DNA of 64,000 nucleotides from an uncultured Lachnospiraceae bacterium (GTDB lineage: Bacteria > Bacillota > Clostridia > Lachnospirales > Lachnospiraceae). The translations under genes were made by a program, and so were the position numbers. The stretch lies in assembly GCA_959022495.1 (NCBI GenBank), contig CAUEYX010000001.1, positions 62,001-126,000 of the forward strand, given 5' to 3'. Within the stretch, counting starts at the first letter, position 1. Every line of letters starts with the position of its first letter. The notes beneath the pieces were generated by a model that ran no database searches, was not told the DNA's origin, and worked only from the letters and a program-made list of their open reading frames with translations. Shown piece by piece: positions 24,272 to 33,878 of the stretch.

Positions 24272-25488
24272 CCAACCCGGAAGAACAACAGACTTCCTAT
24301 ATTCCCCCCAACTTTATCGAGAAAGGGAAAATCCTAAATGGAACCTTTGACATCCGAAACGCCATTGAAGCCATCATACTTGCGCTTCTCATCGGCGTTC
24401 CGGTAGCCCACCTGCCGCTGTCTCTCACTACGCGCATCATCATCCTGTGCATGACCGCCCTTCCGGCCGCCATGGTAGCCCTCATCGGGATCGGCGGAGA
24501 AAGCATCACCGCTTTTTTGATGAACGCCCTGCGCTTTTTAAAGAACCGCCGGATGATCTACCGCTCGGATGTGGTGCCGGAACCGAAAAAGAAGCGGCAG
24601 AAACGGCCTCGGGAACGGGAGCCGAAAAAGCCACCAAAACGGGATCATCGGAAACATAAGACAGCAGAAGCCCGGAACAGCCATATTACACCGGAGCCCT
24701 CTGCTGCTTCCGATGCTGCTGGTACCAAGCCGGGAAAGGAAGATCAGATCAGACAGCACAAACCTCGGGAACGTCAGCATTTTGACACTTCCACCCGGCA
24801 GGGCATCCGCAGGCAGGCAAGGGAGGATATCCGCCATCTGGCCTACGAGCAGAAGTGCGCCAGACCGGAAGCCCGCCTGCAAAAGAAACAGGAAAAACTG
24901 TCCCAGCGCCAGGAAAAAAAGCTGGCAAAAGCTGCAGCCCGCCAAAAAGCGGAGCAAGAACAGGCAGCAAAAAAAGCAGCCAAAAAGGCGAAACGTCTGG
25001 AACCCGATCCCAAAGAGCAGCCCTCCAGGGAATCTGTCCGTCCTGCCCGGAAGAAAACACGGAGAAAGTTTCAGACTCTGGAAGACTATCTTCCGGTGGA
25101 AAAAATCGCAAACGGGATTATTTATACCCAGCACGGGCGCTATGTCAAAATCCTGGAGGCGGAACCTATTAACTTCCTGCTTAGGAGCAGCCGGGAACAA
25201 CTGGGAATTATTTACAGTTTCATCAGCTACTTAAAAGTCAGCCCGGTTAAGCTGCAGATTAAGATGATCTCAAAGCGGGCGGATATTAACCGCCATCTGG
25301 ATAAGTCCCGGCAGGAACTGGAACAGGAAACGGATCCCCACTGCCGGGAGCTGCAGGAGGATTACCTGCGGTTTGTCCGGAACCTAAGTTCCAAAGAAGC
25401 CGTTTCCCGCCGGTTCTTCCTGATTTTTGAATATGAACCTTTAACGTCAACCGGAAGGTCACAGAGCGGGAAATCATCGAGTCGTTAG
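24268..25488 (+). CDS. PrgI-VirB4 fusion, N-terminal part (truncated by frameshift)
   Basis: The first 100 residues hold a PrgI/TcpE-like pair of membrane helices (IEAIILALLIGVPVAHL and IIILCMTALPAAMVALIG). A long Lys/Arg-rich, probably coiled, linker runs to about residue 270. From residue 275 the start of a VirB4 N-terminal domain is visible (YLPVEKIANGIIYTQHGRYV). After FEYEP the frame runs into a TAG. The -1 frame continues the VirB4 sequence (NVNRKVTEREIIESLETAAQ) into the next open frame. The intact protein would have about 1,078 residues. One T is probably missing near 25,438-25,443. Confidence 0.75.
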   Translation: MTNPEEQQTSYIPPNFIEKGKILNGTFDIRNAIEAIILALLIGVPVAHLPLSLTTRIIILCMTALPAAMVALIGIGGESITAFLMNALRFLKNRRMIYRSDVVPEPKKKRQKRPREREPKKPPKRDHRKHKTAEARNSHITPEPSAASDAAGTKPGKEDQIRQHKPRERQHFDTSTRQGIRRQAREDIRHLAYEQKCARPEARLQKKQEKLSQRQEKKLAKAAARQKAEQEQAAKKAAKKAKRLEPDPKEQPSRESVRPARKKTRRKFQTLEDYLPVEKIANGIIYTQHGRYVKILEAEPINFLLRSSREQLGIIYSFISYLKVSPVKLQIKMISKRADINRHLDKSRQELEQETDPHCRELQEDYLRFVRNLSSKEAVSRRFFLIFEYEPLTSTGRSQSGKSSSR

Positions 25489-25643
25489 AGACAGCCGCCC
25501 AGACCGCAAAGACCTTCCTGTTTCAGTGCGGCAATGAGATTACAGAGCATGAAAACCCGGATGAGTTCTCCACAGACGTTCTTTATACGCTCCTGAACCG
25601 CTCCCTTTGCACCACCCATCCGCTGCAGGAGCGCATTGCTGCC

Positions 25644-27503
25644 GTGCTGAATCGGTACGCAAAGGAGAACCGCCCGGATGACAATATCCGCATCAACGAG
25701 TTTGTCGCCCCGGAAAGCCTGGATTTCAGGCACTCCAGCTATATAGAGATTAACGGGATGTACCAGTCCTACCTGTACGTCCCCTCTGCCGGCTATAAAA
25801 GCCGGGTGGTCCCGGGGTGGCTCTCTTTGCTGATTAACGCCGGGGAGGGGATTGACATTGACTTTTACCTGCACCGGCAGCCAAAGGAAAAAATCCAGCA
25901 GCGGCTGGGCCAGCAGATCCGCATCAACCGTTCCAAACTCAAGGACGCGTCAGATACCAACACGGATTTTGATGACCTGGACTCCGCAATCCGTTCCGGA
26001 TACTTTTTAAAACAGGGACTGGCAAACAATGAAGATTTCTACTATATGCACCTGTTGATTACCATTACCGCCTCCTCCCTGGAGGAACTGCAGTGGCGGG
26101 TTCAGGAAATGAAAAAACTTCTCCTTTCCCAGGATATGGACCTGCGTACCTGCTATTTTTTACAGGAACAGGCGTTTCTGTCTTCCCTGCCGCTGGCAAA
26201 CCTGGATAAAAAGCTCTTCCAGCTTTCTAAACGCAATGTCCTGACCAGCGGGGCGGCAAGCTGCTATCCTTTCGTCAGCTACAGCATCTGCGACGATAAC
26301 GGTATCCTGTTCGGCGTCAATAAGCATAATAATTCCCTTGTCATCGCGGATATTTTTGACTCCAGACAGTATAAAAACGCCAACCTGGCCATCCTGGGCT
26401 GTTCCGGAGCCGGCAAGACCTTTACCATGCAGCTTTTTTCCACCCGGATGCGGCGCAAAGGCATCCAGATTTTTATCATCGCGCCCCTGAAGGGGCATGA
26501 ATTTTACCGAGCCTGTAAAAACATCGGCGGAGAGTTTATCCAGATTTCCCCGGCGAGCCGCAACTGTATCAATATCATGGAAATCCGGAAAACTGACCGC
26601 TCCGCAAGCGACCTGCTGGACAGCCCATCCTTTAATAACTCCATCCTGGCAGGGAAAATCCAGCGGCTGCACATCTTTTTCAGCCTGCTGATCCCGGATA
26701 TGAGCCATGAGGAACGGCAGCTTTTAGATGAAGCACTGATTAAGACCTATGCCAGGAAGGGGATCAGCCACAAAAACGAATCCCTGATTGATCCAAAGCA
26801 GCCGGATTGTTATAAGGAAATGCCTGTCCTCGGGGATGTCTATGACGTTTTGATGGAAGGCGATGATACCAAACGGATGGCCCATATCCTGAACCGCCTG
26901 GTCCACGGCTCCGCTTCCTCGTTCAACCAGCAGTCCAACGTGGATTTGACCAACAAATATACCGTGCTGGATATATCGGAACTGACCGGGGATCTTTTAA
27001 CGGTCGGCATGTTCGTGGCGCTGGACTATGTATGGGATCTGGCCAAACAGAACCGTACCGAGGAGAAGGCCATCTTCGTCGATGAAGTCTGGCAGCTCAT
27101 CGGAGCCTCCAGCAACCGGTTAGCTGCCGAATTTGTCCTGGAGATTGCCAAAATCATTCGCGGATACGGTGGATCTGCGGTCTTCGCTACCCAGGACTTA
27201 AATGACTTTTTCGCGCTGGATGACGGCAAATACGGGAAAGGCATTATCAACAACTGCAAGACAAAGATTGTCCTGAACATGGAGGATGAAGAGGCACAGC
27301 GGGTAAAACAAATCCTGCACCTCTCAGAAACGGAGGTGATGAACATTACGCACTTCCAGCGGGGCAATGGCCTGATCTCCACAAACAACAATAACATTAC
27401 CGTGGAATTTAAGGCGTCGGCTCTGGAAAAAGAGCTGATTACAACAGACCGGCAGGAACTCCTGGAAATTTTAAATCGCCAGAAGCAGAAAACTGCCGGT
27501 TAA
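25644..27503 (+). CDS. virB4: VirB4/TraE secretion ATPase, C-terminal part after the frameshift
   Basis: The open frame actually continues unbroken from about 25,440. The listed GTG at 25644 has no ribosome-binding site. It carries the ATPase domain with Walker A in LGCSGAGKTFTMQL and Walker B in EEKAIFVDEVWQL, plus a conserved GSAVFATQDLNDFF. VirB4 powers assembly of the conjugation channel. If the frameshift is real, this half can only be made by internal initiation or ribosome slippage, and the element may be unable to transfer. Confidence 0.8.
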   Translation: MLNRYAKENRPDDNIRINEFVAPESLDFRHSSYIEINGMYQSYLYVPSAGYKSRVVPGWLSLLINAGEGIDIDFYLHRQPKEKIQQRLGQQIRINRSKLKDASDTNTDFDDLDSAIRSGYFLKQGLANNEDFYYMHLLITITASSLEELQWRVQEMKKLLLSQDMDLRTCYFLQEQAFLSSLPLANLDKKLFQLSKRNVLTSGAASCYPFVSYSICDDNGILFGVNKHNNSLVIADIFDSRQYKNANLAILGCSGAGKTFTMQLFSTRMRRKGIQIFIIAPLKGHEFYRACKNIGGEFIQISPASRNCINIMEIRKTDRSASDLLDSPSFNNSILAGKIQRLHIFFSLLIPDMSHEERQLLDEALIKTYARKGISHKNESLIDPKQPDCYKEMPVLGDVYDVLMEGDDTKRMAHILNRLVHGSASSFNQQSNVDLTNKYTVLDISELTGDLLTVGMFVALDYVWDLAKQNRTEEKAIFVDEVWQLIGASSNRLAAEFVLEIAKIIRGYGGSAVFATQDLNDFFALDDGKYGKGIINNCKTKIVLNMEDEEAQRVKQILHLSETEVMNITHFQRGNGLISTNNNNITVEFKASALEKELITTDRQELLEILNRQKQKTAG

Positions 27504-27588
27504 ATGACACCGAATGGGAGAATGCCGGATGCAGGACGGCGCTCTCCCCTTTCTCTTTTCCTGCGACTTTTCAATAAGGAGGAGACTT

Positions 27589-30500
27589 ATGAAACAAATC
27601 ACCAATCCTATCCTCCGCCGCTGCTTCGCGTTTTTGATGGCTGCCATCGTCCTTGCCGGCACCGCCATCACAAGCCCGCTTACAGCCCATGCGGCGGATG
27701 GAACCCTGAATTTTCAGACAGGGGAAACCATTACTTACGGCGATTACTTAACCAACAAAATGTCCGTGGACAATAACGGCACGGCCTACTGCGTGCAGCC
27801 CATGAAAAAAACACCGCCAGACGGCAGTTATTCCTACGACCTTTTGGGAAAAGACTCTGCGCTTCGCAAAGCCCTCTACTACCTGCCCGGCGGCTACAGC
27901 TATGAAAAGGAGGACATTAAGGGACAGTATTTAAACGGCTGGTCTGACAATAACTGCTATGTCATCGGGCATCTGGTCGCTTCCTACGTCTATAGCGGCT
28001 ACGATGCCGGAAGCGGCGCGTTCTACGGAGCGCCCCAAAACTATATTGACAAAGCGGTAGAGCTTGCCAATGCCATCAAAGGCTTCGCGGATCCACCGGA
28101 CTCCTTCCGGGCTTTTATCATTCCCTCTTCCTCCAACCAGACGGTTGCCGGCTGCTGGTATGAAAAGCCCTACGGCTGGATCGAACTCCAGAAATCTTCC
28201 GCCAATGCCGGAGTTTCTGATAATAATCCCAATTATAGCCTGAAGGGTGCGAAATACGGCATCTATCAGGGTGACAAGTTAATAGAAACATTGACAACGA
28301 ATGATAAGGGTTACGCAAAGTCCGGGGAACTGGAAGAGGGAAGCTACATCATAAAAGAAATTTCCGCTTCCAAAGGCTTTATTATAGATCCAAAGGCACA
28401 TAACGTCACAGTCACCCCGGATCAGACCGTAAGCGTGGAGGTGTCGGAGATTCCCCAGAACAATCCGATGGACCTGGTCCTGCAGAAGCTGGATCAGGAG
28501 TTATCTGCCGCCACACCCCAGGGCGCTGCAAGTCTGGCAGGTGCGGAATTTACGGTAAAATTCTATCCCGAGCAGTCCGAAAAGGATCCGGCACAGGAGG
28601 GAAAGAATCCGGCGCGCACCTGGGTATTCAAAACAGACGCAAGCGGCAAGCTCTCCTTTACCGGGGATTATAAAGTGAGCGGCGATGATTTCTATTATGC
28701 CAGCGACGGCAAAACGCCCTGCCTGCCTCTTGGCACCGTCACCATACAAGAAAGCAAGGCTCCGGCCGGATACCTTCTCAATGATACGGTCTTTGTGCAG
28801 ATGATCACCAGTAAAGGAGACAAAGAGACCGTTTCCATCTACCAGGCTCCGGATGTTCCAGACCAGATAATCCGGGGCGGCGTCAAAGTGCAGAAGCGGG
28901 ATATTGAAACTGGTGAAGCAGCTCCCCAGGGCGGCGCTTCCCTGAAAGGGGCGGAATTTACCATCACAACCCTCAATGACCACCCGGTTCTCGTAGAGGG
29001 CAAGCAATATAAAAAGGATCAGGTGGTAAAGACGCTGACGACCGACAAAAATGGCACTGTCTCCACGGCCGCGGATCTGCTCCCCTACGGACATTACCGC
29101 ATAGATGAGACAAAGGCGCCGGAAGGTTATCTCGGCGAAGGACGGATCTCTTTGGAATTTGACATCACAGAGAACGGAAAGATCGTGGAGCTGACTTCCA
29201 AAGACCAGTCCATTTCCAATCAGGTGATCCGCGGGGACCTGGAGCTTATCAAAGTCAGTGACGGAGACCTGTCACGACTCGCTGGCGTTCCCTTTTCCAT
29301 CACCTCGAAAACAACCGGGGAAAGCCACACCATTGTGACGGATAAAAACGGCTATGCCAGCACCTCATCCGAATGGAATAAGCATACTGCCAACACCAAT
29401 CGGGGAGAAACAGCGGAAGACGGGATCTGGTTTGGAAGTGCGAAGCCGGATGATTCCAAAGGCGCGCTCATTTATGATACTTACACCATCGAAGAACAGC
29501 GCTGCGAAGCCAATGAGGGACGCAATCTTTTGTCCTTTGAGGTAGAAATCTATAAAAACAATGTGACCATAGATCTTGGCACCCTCACCAATGACAAGGT
29601 AGAAATCTCCACAAAGGCGCTGGATAAAGAAAGCGGCTCCCAGATGGCACAACCCGATGAAAAAGTGACCATCGTGGATACCGTGGAATACGAAGGCTTG
29701 AAAAAAGGCGTGGAGTATCGCGTTACCGGAACTTTGATGAACAAAGAAACCGGCGAAGCGCTGTTAATTGACGGAAAGCCCGTCACAGCAGAAACCACCT
29801 TTACGGCGAAAAAGTCCACGGGATCCGTGGAGGTAACCTTTACCTTTGACGCATCCGGGCTGTCCGGGACCACCATCGTCTGCTTTGAGGAACTCTACCA
29901 GGAAGATCTGAAACTGGCCGTTCATGCGGACATTGAGGATAAAGACCAGTCCATCTATTTCCCGGAAATCGGCACGCAGGTAAAAGATGAAGCAACGGGA
30001 CTTCAGATTGCCTATGCGGGAAAGGATACCACGCTGATTGATACAGTTTCTTACAAAAATCTCCTGCCGGGAGAAGAATATACGCTATCCGGTATCCTGA
30101 TGGATAAAGAAACCGGGGAGGAACTGCTGATTGACGACAAACCGGTCACAGCGGAAACAACCTTTACACCGGATGAATCCGAAGGCACGGTAGACGTTCC
30201 CTTTGCCTTTGACGCCACGGATGCGGCAGGAAAAACCATCGTTGTGTTTGAGACACTATCCTATGATGGCAAAGAGATTGCCCGGCATCAGGACCTGGAG
30301 TCTCCGGAACAGACACTTCAGTTCCCGTCCGTTGGCACCACTGCCACGAACCCGGAGACTGGCAGCCAGATAGGGATTGCCAAAGAGGAGGCAGTCCTGC
30401 AGGATGTGGCGGAATATACCAACCTGTTTGCGGGCGAACCGTTCCTGATCCGTGGAACCCTGATGGATAAGGAAACCGGGGAGGAACTGCTGATTGACGA

Positions 30501-31248
30501 CAAACCGGTGACTGCAGAACAAGAGTTTACGCCGGAAGAGGCAAATGGCAGCATCTCCCTGGACTTTGCGTTAAACGCAAAAGACCTGAAGGGAAAAACA
30601 CTGGTGGTATTTGAAGAGATCCTTCATAAAGACCAGGTAATTGCGGCGCATAAAGATGTGGAATCTGCACCGCAGTCTATCTACTTCCCGGAAATCGGCA
30701 CTTCCGCCGCAGACGGAGAGGATGGCGACCAGGAGATCCTTGCGGACAGTGAGGTGACCATTGTGGATACCGTGTCCTACAAAAACCTTATCCCACAGGC
30801 TTCCTACACGCTCAAAGGCGTGCTGATGGATCAGGAAACCGGCGCAGAACTTCTGCTCAACGACAGCCCGGTGACTGCAAATACCACCTTCTCCCCAGAG
30901 GAGGCAGACGGCTCTGTGGAAGTCACCTTTACTTTGGATGGCAGCACACTGGCCGGAAAATCCCTGGTTGTCTTTGAAACCCTTTTCTATGTAGATGAGG
31001 ACGGGACGGAACGGGAAATCTGCTCCCACCGGGCGATTGACGATGAAGGGCAGACCGTCCATCTGACGGAAAATCCGCCGGAGGTCCCGGAAGAGCCAAA
31101 GGAGACGCCTTCCGTCTCCAATCCGGTAAAAACTGGGGATGACGCTCCCATCCTTTTGTATCTTGGCCTTGGAGCTGCCGCCCTTATCCTTGGCGGAACC
31201 CTAACCATCCTCTACCTGCACAGGCGGAAACAACATAGAAATCCGTAA
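27589..31248 (+). CDS. Large surface adhesin: thioester domain, CnaB/SpaA and VaFE repeats
   Basis: The protein has 1,219 residues. A signal peptide ends near THAADGT (ITSPLTAHA). A thioester-type domain follows (Cys-Gln in TAYCVQP), then several CnaB/SpaA isopeptide domains and four VaFE-type repeats of about 121 residues starting near 671, 793, 913 and 1034. The C-terminus has a sorting signal PVKTGD, a hydrophobic helix and RRKQ. It probably covalently binds host or partner surfaces. It is the last gene of the secretion operon, so it may help mating contact. The start follows AAGGAGG, and the gene is closed by a strong terminator. Confidence 0.88.
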   Translation: MKQITNPILRRCFAFLMAAIVLAGTAITSPLTAHAADGTLNFQTGETITYGDYLTNKMSVDNNGTAYCVQPMKKTPPDGSYSYDLLGKDSALRKALYYLPGGYSYEKEDIKGQYLNGWSDNNCYVIGHLVASYVYSGYDAGSGAFYGAPQNYIDKAVELANAIKGFADPPDSFRAFIIPSSSNQTVAGCWYEKPYGWIELQKSSANAGVSDNNPNYSLKGAKYGIYQGDKLIETLTTNDKGYAKSGELEEGSYIIKEISASKGFIIDPKAHNVTVTPDQTVSVEVSEIPQNNPMDLVLQKLDQELSAATPQGAASLAGAEFTVKFYPEQSEKDPAQEGKNPARTWVFKTDASGKLSFTGDYKVSGDDFYYASDGKTPCLPLGTVTIQESKAPAGYLLNDTVFVQMITSKGDKETVSIYQAPDVPDQIIRGGVKVQKRDIETGEAAPQGGASLKGAEFTITTLNDHPVLVEGKQYKKDQVVKTLTTDKNGTVSTAADLLPYGHYRIDETKAPEGYLGEGRISLEFDITENGKIVELTSKDQSISNQVIRGDLELIKVSDGDLSRLAGVPFSITSKTTGESHTIVTDKNGYASTSSEWNKHTANTNRGETAEDGIWFGSAKPDDSKGALIYDTYTIEEQRCEANEGRNLLSFEVEIYKNNVTIDLGTLTNDKVEISTKALDKESGSQMAQPDEKVTIVDTVEYEGLKKGVEYRVTGTLMNKETGEALLIDGKPVTAETTFTAKKSTGSVEVTFTFDASGLSGTTIVCFEELYQEDLKLAVHADIEDKDQSIYFPEIGTQVKDEATGLQIAYAGKDTTLIDTVSYKNLLPGEEYTLSGILMDKETGEELLIDDKPVTAETTFTPDESEGTVDVPFAFDATDAAGKTIVVFETLSYDGKEIARHQDLESPEQTLQFPSVGTTATNPETGSQIGIAKEEAVLQDVAEYTNLFAGEPFLIRGTLMDKETGEELLIDDKPVTAEQEFTPEEANGSISLDFALNAKDLKGKTLVVFEEILHKDQVIAAHKDVESAPQSIYFPEIGTSAADGEDGDQEILADSEVTIVDTVSYKNLIPQASYTLKGVLMDQETGAELLLNDSPVTANTTFSPEEADGSVEVTFTLDGSTLAGKSLVVFETLFYVDEDGTEREICSHRAIDDEGQTVHLTENPPEVPEEPKETPSVSNPVKTGDDAPILLYLGLGAAALILGGTLTILYLHRRKQHRNP
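30109..30509 (+). repeat. Near-identical DNA in two adjacent VaFE repeats
   Basis: A 38-base sequence beginning GAAACCGGGGAGGAACTGCT occurs unchanged at 30109 and at 30472, 363 bases (121 codons) apart. Recombination between the copies would add or remove exactly one repeat in frame. Third positions match too, so the duplication is recent or kept alike by gene conversion. Confidence 0.7.
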
Positions 31249-31262
31249 CACATTGATACAGC

Positions 31263-31290
31263 TGGCGGCTCCACCGAGCCGCCTTTTTTA
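31263..31290 (+). terminator. Terminator behind the adhesin gene
   Basis: GGCGGCT and AGCCGCC enclose a six-base loop and are followed by TTTTTT. It is a strong intrinsic terminator closing the secretion operon, although the next gene follows within 20 bases. Confidence 0.85.
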
Positions 31291-31303
31291 GAAGGTGACA
31301 GAT

Positions 31304-31666
31304 ATGGAACGAACCCACTGCATGGCGGATGCGAAACACATCCGCCGCTTTTTAAACTGCTGCGAAGGGAACTGGCACCGCTGCGTTTATGTACGCTGCA
31401 CGGCCTGTAATACCCCCGCTTTCTGCGGATGCCCGGATTATCTCTACCATCCGGATGAAAATGGGCAGCCCTGCGTCCTTTCCATGAGGGATGCAAAGCT
31501 TCTCTTTGCCCGCATCCCGGAGCCAACAGAATGTACCGCTGCAATCACACTGGAGCAGTTCTCCTCCCTCTACCAGCCTTATCTTTCCGCTCTGGGGCTT
31601 TCCCAGAGCCACTGCCTGATCGACGCGCTCTTAAAACGGGCAGAGGGGCAAAATTACGACTGGTAA
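31304..31666 (+). CDS. Small Cys-rich hypothetical protein
   Basis: The protein has about 120 residues. Several cysteines near the N-terminus (CCEGNWHRC, CTAC and CGC) could form a zinc site. No family is recognised. ATG 31304 follows AGAAGGTG; a GTG at 31295 is also possible. It begins right behind the adhesin terminator, so read-through or a hidden promoter is needed. Confidence 0.6.
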   Translation: MERTHCMADAKHIRRFLNCCEGNWHRCVYVRCTACNTPAFCGCPDYLYHPDENGQPCVLSMRDAKLLFARIPEPTECTAAITLEQFSSLYQPYLSALGLSQSHCLIDALLKRAEGQNYDW

Positions 31667-31727
31667 AGTTGCGTTTTCAAGGCTTTCTACGTATGGGATA
31701 ATTAGAAAACGAAAGGAGGGCAACTAC

Positions 31728-32006
31728 ATGATTTACCTGATTCCGTATATCTGTTGGATTGACAAAGCGTTCACCACGCTCATTTTTCTTCCCATGCTTT
31801 ATATCCTCTGGCAGAAGTTCTGCTTCAGCAAGCCCTGGTCGCCTGCAAAAAAGCGGCTGTACCTGATCTGCAAAGTGCTGGTCATCCTGTTTGTGCTGCG
31901 GTGCTTCTGCGCAGGATTTATTTTTACGCAGGTCAACTACACACGGTTCACTGACAGCAGGCTGTTTCCGCTGATCAAGGCCATTTTTTACCCGGATGTA
32001 CCGTAA
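31728..32006 (+). CDS. Small membrane protein
   Basis: The protein has 92 residues with two hydrophobic helices (AFTTLIFLPMLYILW and VLVILFVLRCFCAGFIF) separated by a basic loop. A very good AAAGGAGGG precedes the ATG. A possible -10 box, GATAAT, lies near 31695. The function is unknown. Confidence 0.6.
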   Translation: MIYLIPYICWIDKAFTTLIFLPMLYILWQKFCFSKPWSPAKKRLYLICKVLVILFVLRCFCAGFIFTQVNYTRFTDSRLFPLIKAIFYPDVP

Positions 32007-32168
32007 AAATGGTGAAATGTGGTATTTGGTCCGAATCTGGGACCTGTTTCTGTCCTTATCCTATAGGCATTTGTCATCTTCATCCTTACAATGTAAGTAA
32101 GCAATACATAGAAACCGGAAACGTATGCCATACATACGACATACTTACGAAAATGAGGTGAACAGACT
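32007..32168 (+). promoter_or_regulatory. AT-rich control region before the zinc-finger gene
   Basis: This gap contains a TACAAT next to GTAAGTAAG and a run of CATAC-type repeats (CATACATACGACATACTTACG is split here by short gaps). The motif resembles the TACATA-rich leader at 6623-6683. It may be a promoter with a bound regulator, but neither a convincing -35 nor a defined operator can be given. Confidence 0.3.
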
Positions 32169-32582
32169 ATGAAACAGAAAAGAACCATTATCTGTCCTTA
32201 CTGCGGCGCCACTGCCATCCTGCGGGACGCTTCCTTCATCTACGGGGAAAAGTCCCAGGGCGGAAAAGTTTATGTGTGCGGCAATTACCCGCAGTGCGAT
32301 GCTTATGTAGGCGTCCACCCCGGTACCCGGATTCCGAAAGGGACGCTGGCTGATCCGGCGCTCCGCCGCAAACGGGTTTTGGCCCATCAGGTATTTGACC
32401 AGATCTGGCTGCGGGGTATCTTCAGCCGGTCGGACGCCTATCACTGGATGGCAGACCGGTTTTGCCTCTCCGATTCCCAGGCACATATCGGACAGTTTGG
32501 AACCTATATGTGCGACCAGGTAATTGAAGAGTCCAGAAAGCTCCTGGCAAACCAGCGCCCCCGCCTTCAGGCGGCGCTTTGA
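32169..32582 (+). CDS. DUF3268-like zinc-finger protein
   Basis: The protein has 137 residues. The N-terminus has CPYCGA and, about 30 residues later, CGNYPQC, a zinc-ribbon arrangement seen in DUF3268 (zinc-finger-containing domain) and topoisomerase-type ribbons. The rest is helical and basic. Such genes are frequent on phages and elements of Firmicutes. DNA or RNA binding is inferred. The start follows a GAGGTG. Confidence 0.7.
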   Translation: MKQKRTIICPYCGATAILRDASFIYGEKSQGGKVYVCGNYPQCDAYVGVHPGTRIPKGTLADPALRRKRVLAHQVFDQIWLRGIFSRSDAYHWMADRFCLSDSQAHIGQFGTYMCDQVIEESRKLLANQRPRLQAAL

Positions 32583-32596
32583 AGGGAGGGATGCAG

Positions 32597-33160
32597 ATGT
32601 TCCGACAGATGACAGCCGCTGAACGGCTGCTGGCAGAAACACACATGGATCTGGTCCCAAAAGTGGTCGGCTTCCTGACCAAAGTCTATCCCTTGGAAGA
32701 CGATGAACGCCAGGAACTGTGCCAGATGGGATACCTGGCTCTTTGCCGGGCCGCCCTTTCCTGCACGGATGAGACTACCTTCCGATCCTATGCCTATACC
32801 GCAGTCCGCAATGCCATCTATGACCAGTGGCGTCAGGACCGCAAAGACAAAGCCCACGTCACACTGACGCTGGATGCCCCGGAAGCAACGGACACCCCAC
32901 TGTTTCCGGAAGCGGCAACGGATTTCCCGGATAAAGAACTGTGGGAAACAGAAGTGCTGGATTACCTGGAGAGGCTCAAAGCTACCAAAAGCGGAATCCT
33001 CCGCAAAGGGATTGAATCCCTCTGTTTCCAGCTTGAGGGATACACGATGGTGGAGCTGGCCCACCATTACCAGGCTCCCGCCAACCATGTCCGGGCATGG
33101 AAAAGCAAAGCCCGCAAACTATTACGCAACGATGAGACGCTGTGTGCGTTCTTAACCTGA
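32597..33160 (+). CDS. Sigma-70 family factor (element-borne)
   Basis: The protein has 187 residues. Sigma region 2 is visible (RQELCQMGYLALCRAALSC and TFRSYAYTAVRNAIYDQWRQ). A region 4-like helix-turn-helix is present at the C-terminus (YTMVELAHHYQAPANHVRAW). It could redirect RNA polymerase to element promoters. ATG 32597 is best spaced from GGGAGG; ATG 32591 and TTG 32579 are alternatives. A second, related factor is encoded at 45694. Confidence 0.75.
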   Translation: MFRQMTAAERLLAETHMDLVPKVVGFLTKVYPLEDDERQELCQMGYLALCRAALSCTDETTFRSYAYTAVRNAIYDQWRQDRKDKAHVTLTLDAPEATDTPLFPEAATDFPDKELWETEVLDYLERLKATKSGILRKGIESLCFQLEGYTMVELAHHYQAPANHVRAWKSKARKLLRNDETLCAFLT

Positions 33161-33180
33161 TATTAGGAGGAGGAACTTTT

Positions 33181-33864
33181 ATGCTTACACTCTATACCGC
33201 CATTGGAAGCCTACGATTTGAACATAGAGACGGGAACGCCGTTCCCTATATCCGCAATAACCAACGGGATTATGGAATGTCCAGGGAGGAACTTCAGGTC
33301 TGGAGCTGCCTTGCGTTCCAGATCCTGACCTACCCAGAGCTGGAGCGGATGTTAGAAAAGAACTGCCTATCCAACGGACAAAGCATCTCCCTGCCCCTTT
33401 CCCACTACTTAAACCGTCTGCTCCTGCGGGGGCTTTTGGTGAAAGGCGAAGGGCTTAGCGGCGTGGATGCCCTGTACCGGCTTTTGGGGACGCTGACCAT
33501 CGTTCCCGTGGAAGACCGGTTCCTGCCCCGCATGGCAGGTGTCCTGCTTCTGTGGGGAAAAGGTCAGATCCGGCTGAAGGATATTCCCCGGTTTCTAAAG
33601 AAACCACAGCGTACCCCCACCGAACAGACCGTCCTCACTCTTGCCGGAAAGACCGCCCTGTCTACGGCAGAACTGATCTTTAGCGTGGAGCGCGGTACCC
33701 AGATTGAGACGGAGGAGGAGGTCATGGAGGAACTCTACCCTGATCCTTCCGATACCTGTGAAACCCTGGCGGATACCGCGCAGATCACCAAGGCACAGTA
33801 CCCGGTACTACAGGCGGTCAGCAACCTGTACCTGAACCAGCAGATCCTGTTTGAGAAATACTAG
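33181..33864 (+). CDS. Hypothetical protein, cytosolic
   Basis: The protein has 227 residues, mostly helical, with no membrane segment and no known motif. The start at 33181 follows AGGAGGAGG. The N-terminal part (REELQVWSCLAFQILTYPEL and the following helices) could be a winged-helix domain. It is co-transcribed with the sigma factor 20 bases upstream. Confidence 0.6.
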   Translation: MLTLYTAIGSLRFEHRDGNAVPYIRNNQRDYGMSREELQVWSCLAFQILTYPELERMLEKNCLSNGQSISLPLSHYLNRLLLRGLLVKGEGLSGVDALYRLLGTLTIVPVEDRFLPRMAGVLLLWGKGQIRLKDIPRFLKKPQRTPTEQTVLTLAGKTALSTAELIFSVERGTQIETEEEVMEELYPDPSDTCETLADTAQITKAQYPVLQAVSNLYLNQQILFEKY

Positions 33865-33878
33865 AAAGGAGACTACCT

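Noticed and set aside
25430..25450. Programmed -1 frameshifting in virB4
   Set aside because: The bases CCT-TTA do not form a canonical slippery heptamer in the zero frame, and no such event is known to me for this family; a lost base is simpler.
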